From Streptomyces sp. XM4193 (GTDB lineage: Bacteria > Actinomycetota > Actinomycetes > Streptomycetales > Streptomycetaceae): a stretch of 33,371 nucleotides of DNA. Position 1 is the first letter of the stretch. The number at the start of each line of letters is the position of its first letter. Shown here piece after piece: positions 16,997 through 23,411 of the stretch. The position numbers and the translations under genes were made by a program. The stretch lies in the NCBI RefSeq assembly GCF_023072595.1, contig NZ_JALLGK010000015.1, forward strand, positions 1-33,371, given 5' to 3'. The notes under the pieces were generated by a model. That model made no database searches. It saw only the letters and a list, made by a program, of their open reading frames with translations, and had not been told where the DNA came from.

Positions 16997-18169
16997 ATGA
17001 CTGCTCCGGCGCTGAACCTGTCCGCCGACGAGGCTCGCCGCATCGCCCTGCGGGCTCAGGGCCTGCTCGGCGCCCCCGATCGCGCGGCCGGTGTCCGCGG
17101 TGTGCTGCGCGCTCTGGGAGCGGTGCAGTTGGACACGATCTCGGTGCTCGCGCGCTCGCACGAGCTGGTGCCGTACGCACGGCTGGGCGCGGTTCCCAGA
17201 GCCGCCGTGGAGGCGGCGTACTGGTCGGGCACGACCTCCTTCGAGTACTGGTCGCACGCCGCCTGCATCCTGCCGATCGAGGAGTGGCCGCTCTTCGCCT
17301 TCCGCAGGCGGGAGCGGCGGGCGGCCGGGCGGCGCTGGCACGCGCTGCAGGACGCGGAGGCCGTCTGCGCGCGGGTGCTCGACCACCTCCGGAGCCAAGG
17401 GCCCTGCACGGCCTCGGAGTTGGGCGGCGCGAAGAACGGCGGGGAGTGGTGGGACTGGTCGGAGACCAAGATCGCGGTGGAGCTGCTGCTCGACCGCGGC
17501 GAGGTCGTCTGTGTGGAGCGGCGCGGCTGGAAGCGGGTGTACGACCTCGTCGAGCGTGCCGTGCCGGTCGGGCTGCGCCACGACGAGCTGACAGACGCCG
17601 AGTGTCTGCGAAAGCTGGTTGCCCAGGCGGGCGCCGCGATGGGCGTCGCCACCCGCGCGGATCTGGCGGACTACCACCGGCTCAGAGCCGGCCAGGTGGA
17701 GTCCGTGCTGCCCGACAGCGGGTTGGTCCCCGTCTCGGTCGAGGGCTGGGAGAAGGCCGCGTGGGCGGACCCCGGAGCGTTGGAGACGGCGGCGAGAGGC
17801 CGCCACCGTACGACGCTGCTGTCACCGTTCGACTCGCTGATCTGGGACAGACCGCGCACCGAGCGCATCTTCGGCTTCACCCATCGGCTTGAGGCGTACG
17901 TCCCCAAGCCCCGCCGGGTGCACGGGTACTTCGCGATGCCGCTGCTCGCCGGAGGCCGGCTGGCGGGCCGGGTCGACCCCGCCCGCGAAGGCAGCACGCT
18001 GGTGGCCCGGCAGGTCTCCATGGCCGATCGCAGCGCTGTGCGCCCGATGGCGAAGGCCCTGGCAGAGGCGGCGAGTTGGGTGGGTTGTACGGAGGTGCGG
18101 ATCGGGCGCTGCGACGACCCCGAGCTGTCCCGGGAGTTGCGAGCGGTGCTCAAGGCCGAGGACCACTGA
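16997..18169 (+). CDS. Winged-helix DNA glycosylase, AlkX/YcaQ-like (HTH_42)
   Basis: 390 residues, usual for the family. Members are tandem winged-helix monofunctional glycosylases: AlkZ unhooks azinomycin cross-links, and AlkX (E. coli YcaQ) excises bulky N-alkyl adducts and opens nitrogen-mustard interstrand cross-links. The catalytic Q-phi-D motif is visible as Q44-L45-D46 in G-A-V-Q-L-D-T-I-S-V-L-A-R-S-H, which points to the AlkX/YcaQ branch rather than AlkZ (Q-phi-Q). Further family segments are F-E-Y-W-S-H-A-A and L-L-S-P-F-D-S-L-I-W-D-R-P-R. The start at 16997 is set by the -10 hexamer 6 nt upstream, with no ribosome-binding site. Nothing nearby looks like a natural-product cluster, so this is probably a housekeeping repair enzyme rather than a self-resistance gene. 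Confidence 0.88.
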   Translation: MTAPALNLSADEARRIALRAQGLLGAPDRAAGVRGVLRALGAVQLDTISVLARSHELVPYARLGAVPRAAVEAAYWSGTTSFEYWSHAACILPIEEWPLFAFRRRERRAAGRRWHALQDAEAVCARVLDHLRSQGPCTASELGGAKNGGEWWDWSETKIAVELLLDRGEVVCVERRGWKRVYDLVERAVPVGLRHDELTDAECLRKLVAQAGAAMGVATRADLADYHRLRAGQVESVLPDSGLVPVSVEGWEKAAWADPGALETAARGRHRTTLLSPFDSLIWDRPRTERIFGFTHRLEAYVPKPRRVHGYFAMPLLAGGRLAGRVDPAREGSTLVARQVSMADRSAVRPMAKALAEAASWVGCTEVRIGRCDDPELSRELRAVLKAEDH

Positions 18170-18213
18170 AGCGGCTCGTCCCGACCCGCCCGGCTCCGCC
18201 GACCCGCGCACCG

Positions 18214-18255
18214 CAGCAACCAGCAACCAGCAACCAGCAACCAGCAACCAGCAAC
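18214..18255. repeat. Perfect heptanucleotide tandem repeat (CAGCAAC)6
   Basis: Six perfect head-to-tail copies of CAGCAAC, plus a partial CAG, lie 44 bp after the glycosylase stop, between convergent genes. The absence of mismatches suggests recent expansion or ongoing slippage. The composition (57% GC, no T on this strand) is unlike the surroundings. Confidence 0.95.
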
Positions 18256-18413
18256 CAGACGCGAACTGCCCCCGCCTCGCGCGGAATCGGGTCCTCGGCA
18301 CGAACGCCGACTCTGCCCGAGCGCCCCGCGCGCCGTCTCGTCAGGCGCAGCCACCGAGCCCCGTCGTCGTGCGCCGACATGCCGCGACCCGGACGAGCCG
18401 GGCCCCGAGTGCT

Positions 18414-19163
18414 CTAGCGGATCTCCAGAATCTTCTCGCGCATCGCGTAGACGACGGCTTCCATGCGGGAGTGCAGCTGGAGTTTCTCCAGGATGTTGCG
18501 CACATGGTTCTTGACCGTGTTCTCGCTGATGAAGAGCTCTTTGGCGATGTCCCGGTTGTTCATCCCGGTGGCCACGAGCTTCAGCACTTCCAGCTCCCGA
18601 TCGGTCAGCTTCGGAGCGGGCACCAGCTTGCTCTCGTCGGTGCGCTGGATCATGGACTTGAACTCCGTCAGCAGCTTCGCCGCCATGGAGGGGCTGATCT
18701 GCGACTGCCCGTCCGCCACCGCCCGAATCGCCGCGGAAACCTCGTCGGTGGAGATCTCCTTCAGCAGATAGCCGGTTGCCCCGGCCTTGATCGCCTCGTA
18801 GAGGTCGGCTTCCTCGTCGCTGATGGTCAGCATGATGATCTTGGCGCTCGGTGCGACCTCTTTGATCGCCGTACACGCCTCGATGCCGCCTCGCCGGGGC
18901 ATCCGCACATCCAGCAGCACGATGTCCGGGAGAAGGTCGGCGGCCTTGTGCACGGCTTCGGCTCCGTCACCGGCCTCACCGATGACCTCGATGTCCTCCT
19001 CCTGCGCGAGGACGATCTCCAGACCGCGCCGGAAGAGCTCGTGGTCGTCGACCACCAGCACCCGGATCGGCTCGGGTTGCGGCAATTCGGCTCGGAGCAC
19101 GGCTCGCTCGGGCCCGCGGTTCCGGTAGGCGTCGGGCATCATCGGCCCGAAGCTGTCCGTCAT
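18414..19163 (-). CDS. Orphan NarL/LuxR-family response regulator
   Basis: 249 residues. After a roughly 30-residue N-terminal extension comes a receiver domain: V-L-V-V-D-D-H-E-L-F-R-R-G, the phosphoacceptor Asp in D-I-V-L-L-D-V-R-M-P, the conserved Thr in I-M-L-T-I-S-D, and Lys in Y-L-L-K-E-I. A LuxR-type helix-turn-helix follows (L-T-D-R-E-L-E-V-L-K-L-V-A-T-G-M-N-N-R-D-I-A, then S-E-N-T-V-K-N-H-V). No sensor kinase gene adjoins it, so partner and targets are unknown. The ATG at 19163 has GGGGGAGGA 3-4 nt upstream. Its location beside the hibernation-factor gene is conserved in Streptomyces as I recall, which hints at a developmental or stress role, but the 19359-19388 hairpin probably separates the transcripts. 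Confidence 0.92.
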   Translation of the reverse strand: MTDSFGPMMPDAYRNRGPERAVLRAELPQPEPIRVLVVDDHELFRRGLEIVLAQEEDIEVIGEAGDGAEAVHKAADLLPDIVLLDVRMPRRGGIEACTAIKEVAPSAKIIMLTISDEEADLYEAIKAGATGYLLKEISTDEVSAAIRAVADGQSQISPSMAAKLLTEFKSMIQRTDESKLVPAPKLTDRELEVLKLVATGMNNRDIAKELFISENTVKNHVRNILEKLQLHSRMEAVVYAMREKILEIR

Positions 19164-19358
19164 TCGTCCTCCCCCTGCAAAGCCATGCCGTGTCCAACGC
19201 AGTCGTCGCCAACCAGGCTGAGCAGGAGGCCGGTTGGACAGTAATGCCCATGGTATAGGCGTGGCGGCAGGCAGTTGACGCGACAACGGGGGCCTTGTAC
19301 GGCGCACCGAAGCGTGCCGAGCGCGTGCGGTGTACGCACGGGTGCACACGGACCACCG

Positions 19359-19388
19359 TCCCGGCCCGGCAGTGCTGCCGGGCCGGGA
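19359..19388 (-). terminator. Terminator hairpin after the hibernation-factor gene
   Basis: A perfect 14-bp inverted repeat TCCCGGCCCGGCAG/CTGCCGGGCCGGGA is separated by only TG, so a tetraloop or larger forms in practice. It begins 17 nt after the minus-strand stop of the hibernation factor and isolates it from the response regulator. Confidence 0.75.
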
Positions 19389-19404
19389 CACGGGTCAGAC
19401 CGGC

Positions 19405-20103
19405 TCAGCCAGCGAGGGCGCCGCCGGCACCGTGCGGCGGCTCCTCGACGAAGGGATCCGGGTCGAGGTGGATGACGCCGTAGTCGTACGCATGCCTGCG
19501 GTAGACCACGCTGGGCTGCTTGTTGTCGGAATCGACGAACAGATAGAAGTCGTGCCCGACCAGCTCCATCTCGTAGAGGGCCTGGTCAAGCGTCATCGGT
19601 GCTGCCTTGTGCGTCTTCTCGCGGACGATGATGGGGCCCTCGCCCTGAACCTCCAAGGGGCCGGCCCTGGTCACGACGGTCTCGGTGGCCGGCTCGTCCG
19701 TCGACGGCGCTCCCAGCTCTCCGTTGCCGTTCAATGTGGCGGCGTCGGGGACCATGGCGGCGACGTCACTGGCCGGGATTCGTCCGTTGCCACGGCGCGA
19801 GGTGCGCTTGTCGTGACGCCTGCGCAGGCGGGACTCCAGCTTCTCCGCTGCGAGGTCCAGCGCCGCGTACGCGTCGGCCGCGGCTGCCTCGGCACGAATC
19901 ACGGGTCCCCGGTGGCGAAGGGTGATCTCCACCCGGTCGGAACGCTCCGCCTGACGCGGGTTGTGCTCCTTGGAGACCTCGACGTCCAGACGGATCACCT
20001 TGGCGTCGAACTTCTGGATCTTCTCCAGCTTGAGCTTCTCGGCCACGTGCTTGCGGAACCGCTCCGGAACCTCTGTCTTACGGCCCTTGACGACGATGTC
20101 CAC
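19405..20103 (-). CDS. hpf: Long-form ribosome hibernation promoting factor
   Basis: 232 residues, the long-HPF architecture. Residues 1 to about 105 form the HPF/YfiA domain (V-D-I-V-V-K-G-R-K-T-E-V at the start, then R-V-E-I-T-L-R-H-R-G), which binds the 30S decoding region. A variable acidic and Thr-rich linker follows, then the C-terminal dimerisation domain from about 170 (V-R-E-K-T-H-K-A-A-P-M-T-L-D-Q-A-L-Y-E-M-E-L-V-G-H-D-F-Y-L-F), which joins two ribosomes into inactive 100S particles. The GTG at 20103 was chosen because the family sequence begins there and GGAG lies 9 nt upstream; the frame stays open a further 372 bp but that sequence does not look like protein. The 466-bp leader region has repeated Shine-Dalgarno-like elements and an inverted repeat, consistent with tight regulation. 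Confidence 0.95.
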   Translation of the reverse strand: MDIVVKGRKTEVPERFRKHVAEKLKLEKIQKFDAKVIRLDVEVSKEHNPRQAERSDRVEITLRHRGPVIRAEAAAADAYAALDLAAEKLESRLRRRHDKRTSRRGNGRIPASDVAAMVPDAATLNGNGELGAPSTDEPATETVVTRAGPLEVQGEGPIIVREKTHKAAPMTLDQALYEMELVGHDFYLFVDSDNKQPSVVYRRHAYDYGVIHLDPDPFVEEPPHGAGGALAG

Positions 20104-20220
20104 GCAGAACTCCGTTCCCGGACGACTCCGCGACGATGCGGAGTGCATCCTTTGTGCACTGGTGCCGAACAGCGCCGGTGCTACCGGCCGCTCTCCGGCG
20201 TTACGTCGGGTTGCGACTTC

Positions 20221-20233
20221 CACCTCCTTCTCC
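20221..20233 (-). repeat. Perfect Shine-Dalgarno repeat, copy proximal to hpf
   Basis: GGAGAAGGAGGTG on the minus strand, 118 nt upstream of the hpf start; identical to the copy at 20407-20419. AAGGAGGTG is a full match to the 16S rRNA 3' end. The next codons (GTG GAA GTC) are in frame with hpf. Confidence 0.6.
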
Positions 20234-20256
20234 CCCACTGGGAAGATCGCCATTCC

Positions 20257-20269
20257 CTCTCGTCGAGAG
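20257..20269. promoter_or_regulatory. Inverted repeat CTCTCG-T-CGAGAG upstream of hpf
   Basis: Perfect 6-bp arms around a single T, about 155 bp upstream of the hpf start. The tight spacing suits a protein operator rather than an RNA hairpin. No regulator can be assigned. Confidence 0.4.
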
Positions 20270-20406
20270 ATGGCTAGCAGAGTCGGGGAAACGCGACGAA
20301 CCGCGCATGTTCCGCTCGGAGGAACAAATACTGCTTCCTCACCTCCGAAAATACCCCTCCCGGGGGAGGGTCGGCACCCCCTACCGATGCGTACCTCAGC
20401 GGTCAT

Positions 20407-20419
20407 CACCTCCTTCTCC
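20407..20419 (-). repeat. Perfect Shine-Dalgarno repeat, distal copy
   Basis: GGAGAAGGAGGTG on the minus strand, directly followed by ATG (20402-20404), a spacing that is very short for AAGGAGG but workable for the GGAG further upstream. Identical to the copy at 20221-20233. Confidence 0.6.
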
Positions 20420-20569
20420 TCACCACCTGCAACGACGCGGCGCTCCCGGCAGTTCCGGAGCCGCCACAAAGGCACCCGGTGTCAAACGGGAGACCGGGGC
20501 CGAGCACGCACCGTCGGCGCGCACCACGGCCGAGCCCCGGCACACCCCGCCACGACCCGGCGGGGCCGT

Positions 20570-21400
20570 TCAGGAGCTCGCGCACGACCGTCTGGGAGCC
20601 GCCACCACAGCCGCTCCCACGACCGTTCCGCCCACCGCCCGCACCGCACGTGCCGCCTCCGCCAGTGAGGCGCCGGTGGTCAGCAGGTCGTCGCCCAGCA
20701 CCACCCGCCGGCCCCGCAGCAGGGGCTCCGCCGCAGCCCGTACGGCGAAGGCGCCCCGTACGTTCGCGGCCCGCTGTTCGGCGGTCAGCCCGGCCTGGTC
20801 GGTCGTCCGTCGCGCCAGACCGAGCGCCGGGAGCAGCTCCACGTCCGTGTTGACGGCGCGCAGCCGCGCCGCCGCGGCCCGGACCAGCCGCAGCGTCGGA
20901 TGGTGGCCGCGTGCGGCCACCGAGCGGCGGGAGGACGGCACCGGCACCAGCAGGACCGCACTCTCGCGCGAGCCCGGGGCGGCCCCACGCGCACCGTTCC
21001 CGCGCGCACCGTTCTCGCGCCCGGCGGAACCGGACGACGGGCCCCGAGCGCTCGTGCCGAGGTGACGATGCGCGGGTTCGGCAGGGGCGCCCTCGTCGAA
21101 CCGCTCGGCCCTCAGTGCCACCCGCACCGCGCCTGCCAACGCCTCGCCCAACGGCCCGGCCAGGCGCAGCACTCCGCGCTCCTTGTGCGCGAGCAGCGCG
21201 GCCCGCACGGCGTCCGCGTACTCGGCGCAGGCGTACACCGCGGGCAGCCCCGGCGGACACGGGCTGGGCCGCACCCGGCCGAGCACCCGCACCCCGGTCA
21301 ACTCCCGTGCGCACTCCGCGCACCAGGCCTGTCTCGCCGCACCGCAGCCCGCGCAGTCGACCGGCAGCACCAGGTCGACCAGTTGCTCCCACCACGCCAC
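20570..21400 (-). CDS. ComFC/GntX-like phosphoribosyltransferase-family protein
   Basis: 276 residues. It starts V-A-W-W-E-Q-L-V-D-L-V-L-P-V-D-C-A-G-C, the double-zinc-ribbon-like N-terminus of ComF proteins, with cysteines spaced C-x2-C-x7-C-x2-C. The C-terminal phosphoribosyltransferase fold has L-V-P-V-P-S-S and the PRPP loop V-V-L-G-D-D-L-L-T-T-G-A-S. ComFC homologues are linked to DNA uptake in competent bacteria; in actinobacteria the role is unknown. Compared with short ComF proteins there is an Ala/Gly/Arg-rich insert (about residues 125-155). The GTG at 21400 has AGAGGGG about 6 nt upstream; an in-frame extension to 21640 is not protein-like. It lies 181 bp downstream of lpqB and may be an operon tail. 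Confidence 0.88.
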   Translation of the reverse strand: MAWWEQLVDLVLPVDCAGCGAARQAWCAECARELTGVRVLGRVRPSPCPPGLPAVYACAEYADAVRAALLAHKERGVLRLAGPLGEALAGAVRVALRAERFDEGAPAEPAHRHLGTSARGPSSGSAGRENGARGNGARGAAPGSRESAVLLVPVPSSRRSVAARGHHPTLRLVRAAAARLRAVNTDVELLPALGLARRTTDQAGLTAEQRAANVRGAFAVRAAAEPLLRGRRVVLGDDLLTTGASLAEAARAVRAVGGTVVGAAVVAAPRRSCASS

Positions 21401-21581
21401 GACGGCCCCTCTCTCGCCCACGCACCGCACGCCCGTCCGGACGTACGGGCCGCGTGGCTCGGCGACCGGGTCCGGGGCGCGAACCCCCGCGCAGGGCGGG
21501 CCTGCGGAGAAGCCGGTCTCGGAGGACCGGCCCTCCCGGCACTTCGCGAAGAGCCGCCCGGAAGCGGTCAACAGGGGGCGG

Positions 21582-23411
21582 TCAGCCCGGGTAGATCGGC
21601 GCCGACCCCTCCTTGGTGACCTCCTGCCAGTTGCCGTCACGACGCGGCAGCCGCACTATGCCCTCCTCGGAGTCCGCGAGCAACGGGCGTTCCTCGTTCT
21701 CCGAAGCGGCTATGCCCCGCACGTTGTTGACCCCCGGCAGGGTGGGCGGAACCCCCGCCGACCCGTCCGTGGAGACCACTCGCAGCTGTTGCACGCCTCC
21801 AGGCTCCTTGCCCACGAGCACCAGTCGGCTGGCCCCCGCCCAGGAGACCGCTGTCACTCTTTCGAGTTGGGGCGCGGCGGGCCGCAGCGCACGGACCCGG
21901 ACGACCGGCTCGCCGTCGTCGGCCGTCGTCCGCTCGACCCGGCCCAGTTGCAGGGTGGTCGACTCGCCGTCGTCCACCAGCAGCGCGATACGGGTGCCGT
22001 CCGCCGACATCCGTATCGCCTCTATTCGATCGGTGCCGAGACCCGCCACGGGCACCGTCTCCGGCTCGCCCCGGCCGTCCCGAAGCCGCAGCAGACGCGG
22101 TCTGCGCTCGTCCCGGTCGGCGACCCACAGATCGCCCAGACCGTCCCAACTGGGCGCGGACAGACGAGTGCTGTTGGTTGCGCCGCGGCTGGTCAGAGCC
22201 GGATCGTCGAACTCTCCGCCGCCCGAGAGAGAGGCGACGTACATCTCGCCGCCGTCCGCGACCACACCGGCCCCCAGGCTCTCGTCCCGGCTGACCGCGA
22301 CCGAGCCCGTCGCCATGTGCCCCGCGCCGAACGGGCCGTCGACGGTGGCGCCCGGCTTGTTCTCCTCGTCGATGGCGATCAGACGGCTGCTGCCGTCCAG
22401 GTAGTACTGACGCGCCGCCGGGCCGTTCAGCAGTCCGGGTGCGTAGTCGGCGGCCTCGGTGCGATCCGTGCTGCACAACTCCCCGCGCCCGTCCTTCAGT
22501 TCCACCCGCTGGATCGTGGCCGAGGACTGCTGGTCGGCTGTGTGCAGCAGTTGGGCGGCCATTCGCCGGCAGGTCCGACTGTCCACCTCGACTCTGCCGC
22601 CCTTGCCGCCGGGCGCGAGTGTGACGTCCAGGGCCCCGGAGTCGTCCAGCGAAGGACGCTTGCCCTGCGCGATGCGCACTCCGTCGGGGAAGGCCGAGTT
22701 CACCACCGGGCGCAGCCAGTCGGAGGGACCTTTCAGCAGCGCGGAGACCGTCTCGGTCAGAGGGTCTATCCGTCGCCGCAGATACACGGGGTCGGCCACC
22801 AGCACGTTCCGCCCGGACCGCACGGACTCGGCGTCCTGCCCGAGAGAGGCGTAGAAGTAGGTGTTGACGGAACGGTAGATGCGCTCGAAGTCCGGCTCCC
22901 CGACGACCAGTCCGTGCGGGAGCTTGTCGATGCGCCACTCACCGTTGACCTTCTTCAGGTGGAAGCGCTCAAGATAGGCGCCGTCGCGCGGGGTGTAGGA
23001 GTTGGTCCCGTCGACCTCTGCGACCTGGACCCCGGTCACCTCGACGCTGAACCCGAGCCCGTCGGCATCGGCCCTCACACCATCGGGTGTCACATCGGGG
23101 CCGCCGTTGACGACCATGGTCCGGTCGAACGGCCGCCAGCTCTCGGCGGCCTGCGGAGCGAGGTACTTGCGCGCGGTGTCGAAGTTCGCCTCGTCACTGG
23201 TGGTCGCCTCCAGGAACCCCCGGACGATGTGCCGGGGCTGCTCGCCCTTGCGAGGGCTCACCCCGAACACCCGTACCTGTGACTCCGCCTCAGCCCGCTG
23301 CGGCGAGTCGACCTCCTTGAGATCCCCGCCGGAAGGCATCGACGCACATCCGCTGAGCAGCAGTGCCACGACCGCGAACAGCGAGCACGCGACGCGTCGT
23401 TCAGTCTTCAC
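21582..23411 (-). CDS. lpqB: Lipoprotein LpqB, MtrAB accessory protein
   Basis: 609 residues. An N-terminal lipoprotein signal peptide has basic V-K-T-E-R-R, a hydrophobic core and the lipobox L-L-S-G-C, giving an acylated Cys about 21 residues in. A GerMN-type domain follows (about 190-310, with V-S-A-L-L-K-G-P-S), then a beta-propeller-like C-terminal half with repeated D-G-x-R strands. LpqB is anchored outside the membrane and, in mycobacteria, interacts with the extracellular part of MtrB to tune MtrA phosphorylation. The GTG at 23411 lies inside the end of mtrB, overlapping by 11 bp with GAGGAGG upstream, so translation is coupled to mtrB. The stop is at 21582. Confidence 0.95.
   Translation of the reverse strand: MKTERRVACSLFAVVALLLSGCASMPSGGDLKEVDSPQRAEAESQVRVFGVSPRKGEQPRHIVRGFLEATTSDEANFDTARKYLAPQAAESWRPFDRTMVVNGGPDVTPDGVRADADGLGFSVEVTGVQVAEVDGTNSYTPRDGAYLERFHLKKVNGEWRIDKLPHGLVVGEPDFERIYRSVNTYFYASLGQDAESVRSGRNVLVADPVYLRRRIDPLTETVSALLKGPSDWLRPVVNSAFPDGVRIAQGKRPSLDDSGALDVTLAPGGKGGRVEVDSRTCRRMAAQLLHTADQQSSATIQRVELKDGRGELCSTDRTEAADYAPGLLNGPAARQYYLDGSSRLIAIDEENKPGATVDGPFGAGHMATGSVAVSRDESLGAGVVADGGEMYVASLSGGGEFDDPALTSRGATNSTRLSAPSWDGLGDLWVADRDERRPRLLRLRDGRGEPETVPVAGLGTDRIEAIRMSADGTRIALLVDDGESTTLQLGRVERTTADDGEPVVRVRALRPAAPQLERVTAVSWAGASRLVLVGKEPGGVQQLRVVSTDGSAGVPPTLPGVNNVRGIAASENEERPLLADSEEGIVRLPRRDGNWQEVTKEGSAPIYPG

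Larger units (their letters stand above)
20104..20569. other. 466-bp leader/promoter region of the hibernation-factor gene
   Basis: On the minus strand this region carries two copies of GGAGAAGGAGGTG (20407-20419 and 20221-20233) and an inverted repeat CTCTCG-T-CGAGAG at 20257-20269. It also has a GTTCC-N7-GGAAC element at 20309-20325 and a CCCTCCC/GGGAGGG hairpin at 20355-20370. It includes the most AT-rich short stretch nearby (about 20323-20355), which may hold the promoter. No independent gene is supported, although a short leader peptide starting at ATG 20404 or GTG 20223 is possible. Confidence 0.5.

Noticed and set aside
19274..19302. TTGACG near 19274 on the plus strand as a -35 element.
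   Set aside because: No plus-strand gene follows, and the hexamer at 17-bp spacing (TACGGC) is a poor -10.
20351..20379. GGGTAT on the minus strand as a stress-sigma (SigB-type) -10 upstream of hpf.
   Set aside because: The nearest GNNTN-type -35 (GGGTG at 20375-20379) is 18 nt away rather than 14-16, and the spacer is a hairpin. Not strong enough to call.
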